Translations under genes and position numbers: made by a program | The notes under the pieces: model-generated | Databases searched by the model: none | Told to the model about the DNA's origin: nothing | The model's input: only the letters and a program-made list of their open reading frames with translations | NCBI GenBank assembly: GCA_937899905.1 | Contig: CALCCF010000041.1 | Coordinates: forward strand, 43,605-107,604 | DNA length: 64,000 bases | Direction of reading: 5' to 3' | Source of the DNA: an uncultured Phycisphaeraceae bacterium | GTDB lineage: Bacteria; Planctomycetota; Phycisphaerae; Phycisphaerales; UBA1924 | In this document: in pieces, positions 18,577 to 26,970 of the stretch | How the letters are laid out: every line of letters starts with the position of its first letter | Position numbering within the stretch: position 1 is the first letter of the stretch

Positions 18577-20436
18577 TTAGGGGCACCCGGCGTCGAAGGC
18601 GTTCTGGAACCCCAGGAAGTCGAACAGCGTGAAGCGGCCATCGCCGTCGAAGTCGGCGGCCGGGTCCCGCGCGTCGAAGAAGTTCTGGAAGGCCAGGAAG
18701 TCGGCGACGTCCAGGCTGCCGTCGCCATTGAGATCCGGCGCACAGGCGACCGGGTCGCGACCGTACACGATGGAGCACTCGCCGCTGGCGTCAAGCCCGC
18801 CGCCGTCCGCTCGCGGCGCGGCGATGATCATGTCGTCCCTGCCGTCGCCGTTTACGTCGCCGGCCGAAGCCAAGGCGGCGGCGCTCTGGGTGAACTCGCC
18901 CGTGCCGTTAAGCTGGAAGCCGGTGGATTGTTCGAGATCGCTCAGGCGAACGATCGCCGGGAAGCCCGCCCCCGACGCGCCGTCGCGGCCATAGACCACG
19001 TACGACTCACCCGCCCACTCGTCGCCCCCCGGATCGGCAGTCACGGCCCCGATGATCACGTCATCCAGGCCGTCGCTGTTCACGTCGCCCGCGCCCGCCA
19101 CGGTCCAGCCCGCAAAGTCCCCCGGGTCGATGCCATCGATGCGGAACCCCGTCGTGCCGTCCAAGGTGTCCAGCCGGATGGCCGGGGGGAATGGCCCAGA
19201 GACGGAAGCGTCCTGGCCGTACAGCACGTAGCTCGAGCCGGTCTCGGTTCGTCGATCGGGGCTGGCGACGGGCGCGCCCACGATCAGGTCGTCGATGCCG
19301 TCGTTGTTGAGGTCCCCCGCGCCGTCGACCGAGCGGCCGCTCAGATCGAACGCGACCGCGCCGTCGAGGCGGAAGCCGTCGATGCCGTCGAGATCGGCGA
19401 GCTGGATGACCGGCGCGAACGTTTCGCCCGCGCCCGAATCGCGACCATGGATCACGTAGGTCGACCCCGCCTCGGGCCGACCGCCCGGACTGGCGCGCCA
19501 GGCGCCGATGGCGATGTCGTCCAGGCCGTCGTGGTTGAGGTCCCCCGCCGGGGCAACCCAGCTGCCGCTCTGGTCGGTCTCGCGCTCGCCGTCCAGGCGG
19601 AATCCGGTCGTGCCGTCAAGGTCCGACAGCCGCACCTCCGCAGGGAACGCGGCGCCCGACGACGACCGCCGACCAAAGAGCACGTAGGTCGAGCCGGCCT
19701 CGAACCGCCCGCCCGGGGAGGCGCGGAACGCCGAGATCACGACATCGTCGATGCCGTCGCCGTTGAGATCTCCCGCGGCGGACACCGACGTACCGGCGAA
19801 GTCGAAGTCGGTGGTGCCGTCGACCCGGAAGCCGCTGACGCCATCGAGGTCCGCCGGGGTCATGGCGGCAGGGAATGGCTCGCCCGCGCCCGCATCTCGG
19901 CCGTAGATCACGTACGCCGATCCGGCCCAGATGCGTCCACCGGGACGGTCGTTGGGTGTCCCGATGATCACGTCGTCGATGCCGTCGCCGTTGACATCGC
20001 CCGCGCCGGCGACGGAGGTTCCCAGGTTGCCAAACTCGGTGACGCCGTCGATGCGGAACCCGTTGGTCCCGTCCAGATCGGCCAGCGACGGGGCGGCGGG
20101 GAAGCCGCCGGCGGCCGCGCTCCGCCCGAAGATGACGTAGGCCGAGCCGGCCAGGGTCACGCCACCGGCATCGGCCCGGCTCGCGCCGATGATCAGGTCG
20201 CCGATGCCGTCGCCGTTGATGTCGCCCACCGACGCCACCGACTGGCCCAGCCGGTCCTCGGATCGCTCGCCCGCCACGCGGAACCCGATCTGGCCGTCGA
20301 GCGTGTCCAGTTCGAGGGCCTTGGGGAACGGCCTGGTGAGCGGGTCGGTCTGGGCGAACGCCTGAGACGCACAGAGGACCGGCAGGCCCGCGGCCGCGGT
20401 CAGCAACAACACTTGGAGACTCCCTCGCTTCATCAT
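18577..20436 (-). CDS. Secreted FG-GAP (integrin-alpha-like) protein with GC-type dockerin
   Basis: A 619-aa exported protein: signal peptide (MMKRGSLQVLLLTAAAGLPV...SQAFA), then about eight FG-GAP repeats. Each has a VAGAGDVNGDGIDDVIIG-like calcium loop and a SAYVIYGRD strand, forming an integrin-alpha-type beta-propeller. The C-terminus carries two EF-hand-like dockerin repeats (DLNGDGSLDVADFLAFQNFF and DFDGDGRFTLFDFLGFQNAF) and ends in DAGCP. Probably a surface or extracellular adhesin anchored by the tail. GGAGGGG precedes the ATG. A perfect TTGACA promoter and a 21-bp array lie upstream. Confidence 0.88.
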   Translation of the reverse strand: MMKRGSLQVLLLTAAAGLPVLCASQAFAQTDPLTRPFPKALELDTLDGQIGFRVAGERSEDRLGQSVASVGDINGDGIGDLIIGASRADAGGVTLAGSAYVIFGRSAAAGGFPAAPSLADLDGTNGFRIDGVTEFGNLGTSVAGAGDVNGDGIDDVIIGTPNDRPGGRIWAGSAYVIYGRDAGAGEPFPAAMTPADLDGVSGFRVDGTTDFDFAGTSVSAAGDLNGDGIDDVVISAFRASPGGRFEAGSTYVLFGRRSSSGAAFPAEVRLSDLDGTTGFRLDGERETDQSGSWVAPAGDLNHDGLDDIAIGAWRASPGGRPEAGSTYVIHGRDSGAGETFAPVIQLADLDGIDGFRLDGAVAFDLSGRSVDGAGDLNNDGIDDLIVGAPVASPDRRTETGSSYVLYGQDASVSGPFPPAIRLDTLDGTTGFRIDGIDPGDFAGWTVAGAGDVNSDGLDDVIIGAVTADPGGDEWAGESYVVYGRDGASGAGFPAIVRLSDLEQSTGFQLNGTGEFTQSAAALASAGDVNGDGRDDMIIAAPRADGGGLDASGECSIVYGRDPVACAPDLNGDGSLDVADFLAFQNFFDARDPAADFDGDGRFTLFDFLGFQNAFDAGCP

Positions 20437-20478
20437 CTCGCCCCTCCATTGCTCGTGATCTGGCCCACCGATGGGAAT

Positions 20479-20507
20479 AAGTTACCAGAAACCGGCGAGG
20501 CTGTCAA
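20479..20507 (-). promoter_or_regulatory. Promoter of the 20436 FG-GAP gene
   Basis: TTGACA (20502-20507), 17-bp spacer, TAACTT (20479-20484). A perfect -35 with optimal spacing, 43 bp before the ATG. The 21-bp array begins about 32 bp further upstream. Confidence 0.7.
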
Positions 20508-20538
20508 GGGCGAACACCGAACGCGGAGCCGCTGTGTG

Positions 20539-20757
20539 GCTTCCTTGCGAGGCGATCGCGAAGACCCACGCCGCGACCTTGCGGGCCCACAACGCCTCGA
20601 TGCAAGGCCGCAAGACGATGGCGGGCATGCACGACACGGCATCGCGGGCCCACATCACAGCAATGCGGGCCCGCGACACGGCATTGGAGGCCTGCGCGAC
20701 GGCGTCGCAGGCCTGCACGACCATGTCGCAGGACTGCAGAACCGTTTTGCAGCGGCG
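20539..20757. repeat. 21-bp-period tandem array with palindromic core, locus 2
   Basis: Units start at 20539, 20560, 20581, 20602, 20623, 20644, 20665, 20686, 20707, 20728 and 20749. The core is GCRGGCCYGC, with perfect palindromes GCGGGCCCGC and GCAGGCCTGC, followed by 11 less conserved bases, often ACGAC...ATT. Locus 1 shares the core and the ATT spacing. The array fills the DNA between the promoter of the FG-GAP gene and the end of the epimerase gene (whole gene-free gap 20437-20863). Because 21 is a multiple of three, ORFs with heptapeptide repeats run through it on both strands. Confidence 0.85.
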
Positions 20758-20863
20758 TTATCCGGTCGTGCGGTCGCGAGTTTGTGCCGGTTTGCCGCGA
20801 GAGTTGGGTGGTGTGCGGGGTGCGCGTGCGGTGAGGCTTCGGGCGGGCCCACACACCGGTGGG

Positions 20864-21883
20864 TCATTGGCGGGCGGTGTCTCGCATGGCCACCAGCGAC
20901 GCGATCCGCGCCGGATCCAGCCCGGCGGTGAGCTCGGGCGACTGGCGTTGCGTGTCCCAGGCCGCGGTGTCTCGCGCAGTGTCGGCGAGCGGGCGCAGCC
21001 GGAGCCCATGGTCGAGCGCGCGGGCGTTCGAGGCGCGGTGGAGCGACTGGGAGTCTTCGGCGAGCCACACCGGGATGTCGCGCCAGGGCTGGACGTCCTG
21101 TTCGAGCAGCCAGGGCTCGGGCGCCGCGACGAGTTCGGTTTCGCTCTGAAGCGCCGCGTGGGCCTGCCGGGCGAAGTCGGGCAGCGTCAGGCGCTCCGAG
21201 GGGCCCGCGGCGTTGTAGACGCCCGCGTGATCGTGCTCGAGGCAGTGGAGGTAGAACGCGGCAAGGTCCCTCGCATCGATGAACGTGGCCGCGCCCCCCG
21301 GCTCGGGGACCGGCACGGCCGACTCGGTGCGCAGCACGCGCGTCCACCACGTGAATCGGTCTGTCGGATCGTTGGGCCCCACGATGAGCCCCGGACGCAC
21401 GATGCACGAACGCTGGTCGCCAAACGCCCGGCGTACCTCGTCCTCGCACAGCGCCTTGAGGCCGCCGTAGGCCTCGGCCGAGTTGATCTCCTCGGTCGTG
21501 GGATCGTCCAGCTCGATGACCGGCGCATTCTCATCGGGAGCGCCATCGGCCGTGATGCGGTACACCGACACGCTGGACACGAAGAGGTAGCGGCCGGCCA
21601 CGGGCGCCAGCAGCTCGCAGCTCGCGCGCACGACGCGCGGCACGAACCCGCACATGTCGACCACCGCGTCGAAGGTCTGGCCGGAGGCGATCAGGGATTC
21701 GAGCTGCGCGAGCCCGTCGCCCTCGTTCGGGTCTCGGCTGCCCACCAGGCGGCGGGTGATGCCCGCGATGCCGGGATCCTCGGCCGAGCGGTGGAGCAGC
21801 GTGACGTCGTGGCCGTTGCGGACCGCGTGCTCGGTGAAGGCCCTGCCGCTAAAACGTGTCCCGCCCAACACAAGGATGTTCAT
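20864..21883 (-). CDS. NAD-dependent epimerase/dehydratase (extended SDR)
   Basis: A 339-aa Rossmann-fold enzyme. The nucleotide-binding start is NILVLGGTRFSGRAF, the active-site pair YGGLK comes after SSVSVY, and the substrate-side segments are VRPGLIVGPNDPTDRF and YNAAGPSERLTLPDF. It resembles the plant/bacterial mRNA-binding-like SDR group that acts on sugar nucleotides; the exact substrate is unclear. Its ATG overlaps the AraC stop by ATGA, so expression is coupled to that regulator. Confidence 0.85.
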   Translation of the reverse strand: MNILVLGGTRFSGRAFTEHAVRNGHDVTLLHRSAEDPGIAGITRRLVGSRDPNEGDGLAQLESLIASGQTFDAVVDMCGFVPRVVRASCELLAPVAGRYLFVSSVSVYRITADGAPDENAPVIELDDPTTEEINSAEAYGGLKALCEDEVRRAFGDQRSCIVRPGLIVGPNDPTDRFTWWTRVLRTESAVPVPEPGGAATFIDARDLAAFYLHCLEHDHAGVYNAAGPSERLTLPDFARQAHAALQSETELVAAPEPWLLEQDVQPWRDIPVWLAEDSQSLHRASNARALDHGLRLRPLADTARDTAAWDTQRQSPELTAGLDPARIASLVAMRDTARQ

Positions 21884-22815
21884 GCGCCAGCGTACCCCCT
21901 TCGAGCACCGAGGTCGTCTCGCCTGCGCCACGCGCTCGGCGTCACGCCCATGTGATCGTGGAACGCCTTGGTGAAGTGGCTGTGGCGGCAGAAGCCGGTG
22001 CGCAGGGCGACCTGGGCGAGCGGCATGCCGCCCTCCATGAGGTCCATCGCGGCGGCGAGCCGCAGCTGCGTGAGGTAGCGGTGCACCGTCCGCCCGGTCC
22101 AGTGGCGGAACACGCGCGCGAGGTGGAAGGGCGAGCACTCGAGCTCGTCGGCCAGGTCGTCGAGCGTGAGTCGTTCGGCGAAGCGCGCGGCGAGCACGTA
22201 GCGGGCGTCCTCGGCCAGGCGGCGGTGCGTCTCGCGTGTCGGTGCGCGCGTGGTGGCGGCGCGGCGTTGGGTTGCCGTCTGAGCGGGCTCGAGCGCGCGC
22301 TGGAACACGCCGAGGATCGCCTCGTCGATTTCCATAGGGTCGAGGTCTTGCCCGGCGTCGATCGCCGCGGCGAGGGCGTCGGCCAGCTGCCGCTGATCGC
22401 GATACAGGTGTGTCGCGCACCCGGTGTGCGAGAACGAGAACAGCGATGCCGGGTCGTCGCTGTCGATGCCCATGTCGCGGGCGATCGCGAGCGCGTCATC
22501 CGGGCGCACGCAGTACCACTCGCACCGGTCGCCTCGCGGCGAGATGGCCTCACGCGTGTACTCCGTATGCGCGTTATAGACGACGATCGTGTTCGCGTCG
22601 GCGACGAGCGGCTCCCGGTCGGCCTGGGTGATGCTCACCGCCTCGCGCGGGAAGACGATCGTCGGCCAAGCCATCGGCCCGGTCTCGCGAAAGTCGGGCG
22701 CGTCGATGGGCAGCCGCCAGCGGCCGTGCTGCCAGCGATCCGTGCGGACGGTCAGCGCGTTCCAATCCGTTGACTGGTCATGTGCTCGGTGTTGGAGCGT
22801 GTCCGAGAACTCCAT
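21880..22815 (-). CDS. AraC family transcriptional regulator
   Basis: A 311-aa DNA-binding regulator. An N-terminal cupin-like sensing domain (TIVFPREAVSI, TIVVYNAHTEY) is joined to a C-terminal double HTH (LTLDDLADELECSPFHLARV and PLAQVALRTGFCRHSHFTKA, ending HMGVTPSAWR). The start at 22815 has GGAGG 5 nt upstream; the 640-codon ORF in the track runs antisense through the next gene. Coupled by ATGA to the epimerase, which is its likely target gene or partner in one pathway. Confidence 0.88.
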   Translation of the reverse strand: MEFSDTLQHRAHDQSTDWNALTVRTDRWQHGRWRLPIDAPDFRETGPMAWPTIVFPREAVSITQADREPLVADANTIVVYNAHTEYTREAISPRGDRCEWYCVRPDDALAIARDMGIDSDDPASLFSFSHTGCATHLYRDQRQLADALAAAIDAGQDLDPMEIDEAILGVFQRALEPAQTATQRRAATTRAPTRETHRRLAEDARYVLAARFAERLTLDDLADELECSPFHLARVFRHWTGRTVHRYLTQLRLAAAMDLMEGGMPLAQVALRTGFCRHSHFTKAFHDHMGVTPSAWRRRDDLGARRGYAGA

Positions 22816-22954
22816 GTCGGCCTCCGGTTCCCTTGCTGGCGCGTTGTCGTGTGCGGGTGGGCGTGCAACAACCCTGCTCGTTCGATACCCGCGAATCCAC
22901 CAGCGGTTGCATCCGTGGCACAATGGATCAGACACCACACCACGGAGACCGGCC

Positions 22955-24349
22955 ATGACAACGATCGATCGCCTTCCAATTGTCGCCCTCGTTGCGGTAG
23001 CGCCCGCAGCCCTCGCCCAGTTTGCCGAGCCCGGCGTGATCGTGCACCAGGAGTTCACAGGTGCCGGGCAGTTCGGCTGGGCCGTCTCGGAGCTGACCGA
23101 TATCGACGGCGACGGCGCGATGGAAGCCATCGTGACCGCGCCCTCGGCTCCCGGTGGCGGCCGCGTCGTGGTGTACAGCGGCGCGACGGGTGATGTGCTC
23201 ATGGACCTTGGGCCCGAGGGCGCGGGCGAGAGCTTCGGGTGGTCGGGCGCGGACGCGGGCGATGTCAACGGCGATGGCGTGCACGACGTGATCGTGGGGG
23301 CGCCGGCGCGCGGCGGCAACGCTGGGGCGGTGTACATCTTCTCGGGGGCTGCGGCCGAGCGCGGCATGCTGATCCGACGTGTCGACAGCGTCAGTGGCAT
23401 CGAACGCTTCGGCTCGGCGGTCTCCTGGCTCGGCGATGTCGACGGCGACGGCTTCGGCGAGGTGGTCGTCGGTGCGGGGCAGAGCGATGTGACCGATCCG
23501 GGAGATCCGACGTCCAACGACGGACGCTCGTACGTCCTCAGCGGGAGCGACGGCTCGGTGATCCACACCATCGATGGTGCCGAACCCGGAGCACAGATGG
23601 GCGCCGGCTTGGGCGGGCTCGAAGACGTTGACGGCGATGGCGTTCGTGACTTCGCCGTAGGGTCAACCGGTGCTTCCCGAGCCGACGTGTTCTCGGGCGC
23701 AACTGGCGACCCCATCATCGGCCCGCTCGAGCCGACCGAGCGTGCGGCCTCGTTTGGTACGTTCTTCACCGGCCCGGCGGGCGACACGAACGCCGACGGC
23801 ACGCCCGACGTCTACGTGGGCGACTTCAGCGGCGGCATCGGTGGGCACTTCTACGTCTACAGCGGCGCCGATGGCTCGGTGCTGCACAGCATCTCGTCCA
23901 CGACGCCCGGCGTCGGTTTCGGGCTGGGCTGCGGTCGCGGCGCGGGGGACGTCGACGGCGACGGGCACGACGACGTCATCAGCGGCTCGTATCTTGGCAA
24001 CCAGGCGACGGTGTTCTCCGGTCGCACGGGCCAAGTCATCCGCTTCATCACGTACACGCGGCCGGGATCGCAGTTTGGCTTCGATGCCGTCGGCATCGGA
24101 GACGTGACCGGAGATGGCCTGATCGATTTCCTCGTTGGCGCCGCCACGGGCAACAGGGCGCTCATCATCAGCGGCGCTGTGTGCGCGGCTGACCTTGATG
24201 GAGATAGCGACCTGACGCTCTTCGACTTTCTGGAGTTCCAGAACCTCTTCGACGCCGGCGACCCCATCGCCGACTTCGACGGCGACGGGACGCTGACGCT
24301 CTTCGACTTTCTCGCATTCCAGAACGCGTTCGACGCCGGATGCGCTTGA
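22955..24349 (+). CDS. Secreted FG-GAP protein with GC-type dockerin
   Basis: A 464-aa protein: signal peptide (LPIVALVAVAPAALA), about six FG-GAP/VCBS repeats (DIDGDGAMEAIVTAP, DVNGDGVHDVIVGAP, DVDGDGFGEVVVGAG and so on) alternating with VYSGATGDVL strands, then a duplicated dockerin tail (DLDGDSDLTLFDFLEFQNLF and DFDGDGTLTLFDFLAFQNAF) ending in DAGCA. SD GGAG 7 nt before the ATG at 22955; the track start is too early. Function probably extracellular binding or adhesion. Confidence 0.87.
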   Translation: MTTIDRLPIVALVAVAPAALAQFAEPGVIVHQEFTGAGQFGWAVSELTDIDGDGAMEAIVTAPSAPGGGRVVVYSGATGDVLMDLGPEGAGESFGWSGADAGDVNGDGVHDVIVGAPARGGNAGAVYIFSGAAAERGMLIRRVDSVSGIERFGSAVSWLGDVDGDGFGEVVVGAGQSDVTDPGDPTSNDGRSYVLSGSDGSVIHTIDGAEPGAQMGAGLGGLEDVDGDGVRDFAVGSTGASRADVFSGATGDPIIGPLEPTERAASFGTFFTGPAGDTNADGTPDVYVGDFSGGIGGHFYVYSGADGSVLHSISSTTPGVGFGLGCGRGAGDVDGDGHDDVISGSYLGNQATVFSGRTGQVIRFITYTRPGSQFGFDAVGIGDVTGDGLIDFLVGAATGNRALIISGAVCAADLDGDSDLTLFDFLEFQNLFDAGDPIADFDGDGTLTLFDFLAFQNAFDAGCA

Positions 24350-24469
24350 AGGATTGTTGTTGCGCCAGTGCGGAACACGTTGTTGTGCGCGAGATGTTTG
24401 GTGTGGTGAATGCCTTCCGTACAAAGGAACCTATTTGTAAAATTATGTTCCAAATCATGAGCACTGGCA

Positions 24470-24497
24470 TTATCGCAAACCGTGCATCGTGTACACT
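24470..24497 (+). promoter_or_regulatory. Candidate promoter of the 24566 gene
   Basis: TTATCG, 16-bp spacer, TACACT, about 68 bp before the ATG, in an A+T-rich 216-bp gap (24350-24565). Confidence 0.3.
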
Positions 24498-24565
24498 CGA
24501 AGTGGTATCCGTCGTGTGCGTCGAATATCGACGCCGCGCCCTGAGTGGTATCACTGGAGACGACG

Positions 24566-26884
24566 ATGCGAAGTATGAGCGGCGTATGGGTGTGCCTTGT
24601 TTCGGTTGGTACGGTGGCCTCGGTTGCGGTCGGTCAGGCGTGCCCTGGGTCGGCCTACTCGGCACAACGGCTGCTCAGCGGTCTCGCTCCATCGGCCGTA
24701 GCCGCTGGAGACTTGGACGGCAATGGAGCCGTCGATCTCTTCGTCGCGAACTTTGCTGACTACACCGTGCTGCTGCGCGACGCTGATGCGCAGCCCGTAT
24801 CCGACACCACCGCCTATCCGCCTTCGTTCCAACGCCCGAGCCAGGTCGTGCTCGGAGACATCGACGGTGATGGTGATCTCGATGCCGCCCTCGTTGCCGT
24901 TGGTGTGGACGACGTTGGCCTGCTGATCAACCGCGGCGATGGCTCGTTCGAGCGCATGGACTTCACGGCTGGCACACCGCGGGCCGCGGCGATCGCCATC
25001 GATGATCTCGATGAGGACGGCGACCTCGATCTCGTGATCACCGAGCAGACCTTTATGTCCTCAAGAGTCGGAGTGCTTCTCAACGACGGGTCGGGCCAGT
25101 TCGACGATCCCGAGTTGTTCGAGGTCGGTGAGCGGCCCGAGGATGTCGCGATCGTGGACCTCAACGGTGACAGCGTGCTCGACATCGTGACTGCGAACAT
25201 CGAGGACGACACGGTCGGTGTGCTGCTGGGCGATGGTGGGGGCGGATTCGGTCCAGAAACGAGGTTTGCTGCCGGCACGAGGCCGGGAGCGTTGGACCCC
25301 GGAGATGTTGACGGAGACGGCGATGCGGATCTCTTGGTCACAAGAGCTTTCGGGCAGGGCCTGGGCTTGCTCTTGAATGACGGCTTCGGTAGCTTTGGCG
25401 TGCCAACTTCGATCCCCCCGGCCGATGCGGTGTTGCGCGATGTGGCGCTCGGAGACCTCGACACCGATGGTGATCTAGACGCTATCGCTGTCGACGGGTT
25501 CAACTCGGAAGCGATCATCTTTGCGAACGACGGTTCGGGGGCGTTCGTGCAGGGCGGCATAGTCCTCACCGGCACGCGGCCTTCGGGGCTCGTCTTGGCT
25601 GATCTGGATGCCGATGGTGGTCTAGACGCCGCGGTGAGCAACGAGTTCAGCGCTGATGTAAGCCTGTTGTTTAATGACGGAGCCGGCGACTTCGTTGTCC
25701 CAATCGAGTTTGGGATCGGTGGCGCTCCCGATGACGCGACGCTCGCGGATGTCGATGGCGATGGCTTGCTCGACCTCGTGTTCGTTGATGAGGATGCGAA
25801 CGCCGCTCGGGTCGCCTTTGGAATCGGCGATGGCACGTTCCGGGCCCCGGCGCGATATGCCGTGAGCGGCGGGCCTAGCGAAGTAGCCGTCGGTGATCTG
25901 GACGGTGATGGTGATCCGGACGTCGCCATTGGCACAAGGTTCGGTCGTGGTGGGGCAACGCTCTTTAACAACGGCGACGGCACGTTCGGTCCGGCCACGA
26001 TGTTCGATGCTGGCTCCCTTGTCGGAGGTGTGGCCCTCGTCGATATGGATGGCGACGGCGATGCCGACTTCGTATCAGTCAGCCGCGTTGGGGATGATGC
26101 GCGCATCCTGTTCAATGACGGTTCTGGAACGCTGGCTTCGGCGAGGCTCTTTCCGGCTGGAGAGCAACCCGTCGCCTTGGCGGTTGGAGACCTGGATGGC
26201 GATGGCGATCCTGACGTCGTGACAGCCAACGAGGACAGTGACGACGTGAGCGTCCTGCTGAATGCGGGTGATGGCTCGCTTTCGGATGCGACAAACTATG
26301 CCGCGGGACTCTCGCCCCAAGACGTAGCACTCGGGGACCTCGATCGCGATGGTGATCTGGACTTGGCGGTGGCTTCACGCTCGAGCGTTGTACGGATCTA
26401 TGCAAACGACGGGACTGGCGTCTTCACCGACGTCGAGGCGCTACCCGTGGGCGACCAGCCGATCGGCCTCGCACTCGAAGACGTCGACGGCGACGGCGAC
26501 CTCGATGTTGTGACTGCGAACGAGACCCACTCCGACGCGAGCGTACTCCTCAACGAGGGTGGGCTGGCTTTCACAGAGGAGGTGCGCTTCCAGGTCGGCC
26601 GATCGCCCAGCGGGATCGTGGTGCGGGACCTCGACGCAAGTGGTACCGCTGACATCCTCGCCTTCAGTGAGGACACCAGGCGTGCCAGCGTCTTGCTCAA
26701 CGGGTGCGAACCCGTGTGCCTCGTCGATCTCGATAGCGATGGCGAAGCAACGCTGTTCGACTTCTTGGAATTCCAGAACCTCTTTGACGGCGGTGACCTG
26801 AGAGCCGACTTTGATGGCAGCGGCGACCTGACGCTGTTCGATTTCCTGGAGTTCCAGAACCTCTTCGGCGTCGGCTGCCCATAG
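24566..26884 (+). CDS. Large secreted VCBS/FG-GAP protein with GC-type dockerin
   Basis: 772 aa from the ATG at 24566 (GGAG 6 nt upstream). A signal peptide ending around VASVAVGQA precedes some fourteen ~45-aa VCBS-type repeats of the pattern DLDGDGDPDVVTANED...VSVLLNDG, the form that makes 7-bladed or double beta-propellers with Ca2+ in each DxDGDG loop. The C-terminus has the two dockerin repeats (DLDSDGEATLFDFLEFQNLF and DFDGSGDLTLFDFLEFQNLF) and ends GVGCP. Likely an exported adhesin or scaffold; no catalytic domain is visible. Confidence 0.86.
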   Translation: MRSMSGVWVCLVSVGTVASVAVGQACPGSAYSAQRLLSGLAPSAVAAGDLDGNGAVDLFVANFADYTVLLRDADAQPVSDTTAYPPSFQRPSQVVLGDIDGDGDLDAALVAVGVDDVGLLINRGDGSFERMDFTAGTPRAAAIAIDDLDEDGDLDLVITEQTFMSSRVGVLLNDGSGQFDDPELFEVGERPEDVAIVDLNGDSVLDIVTANIEDDTVGVLLGDGGGGFGPETRFAAGTRPGALDPGDVDGDGDADLLVTRAFGQGLGLLLNDGFGSFGVPTSIPPADAVLRDVALGDLDTDGDLDAIAVDGFNSEAIIFANDGSGAFVQGGIVLTGTRPSGLVLADLDADGGLDAAVSNEFSADVSLLFNDGAGDFVVPIEFGIGGAPDDATLADVDGDGLLDLVFVDEDANAARVAFGIGDGTFRAPARYAVSGGPSEVAVGDLDGDGDPDVAIGTRFGRGGATLFNNGDGTFGPATMFDAGSLVGGVALVDMDGDGDADFVSVSRVGDDARILFNDGSGTLASARLFPAGEQPVALAVGDLDGDGDPDVVTANEDSDDVSVLLNAGDGSLSDATNYAAGLSPQDVALGDLDRDGDLDLAVASRSSVVRIYANDGTGVFTDVEALPVGDQPIGLALEDVDGDGDLDVVTANETHSDASVLLNEGGLAFTEEVRFQVGRSPSGIVVRDLDASGTADILAFSEDTRRASVLLNGCEPVCLVDLDSDGEATLFDFLEFQNLFDGGDLRADFDGSGDLTLFDFLEFQNLFGVGCP

Positions 26885-26970
26885 TCCCCGCTTCGTCGGT
26901 CTCGGCGCACACTATCATCGGATGCATCCATGAGCCTGCCTCGGGCTGGTAGGTATTGTCGGAGGATCCG

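Noticed and set aside
20471-20760. ORFs with heptapeptide repeats through the 21-bp array (for example ITAMRAR-DTALEAC)
   Set aside because: Open on both strands because 21 is a multiple of three; no SD, no stop-limited gene-sized unit, spacer residues not conserved. I treat it as DNA-level repeats, but a real repeat protein cannot be fully excluded.
17284-20931. 1215-aa plus-strand ORF, longest in the track
   Set aside because: Lies antisense to the GNAT, AIM24-like and FG-GAP genes. It stays open because of high GC and codon-phase repeats; it has no SD and no family pattern.
21880-23802. 640-aa version of the AraC gene
   Set aside because: The first ~330 codons are antisense to the FG-GAP gene at 22955; a good SD marks the internal ATG at 22815.
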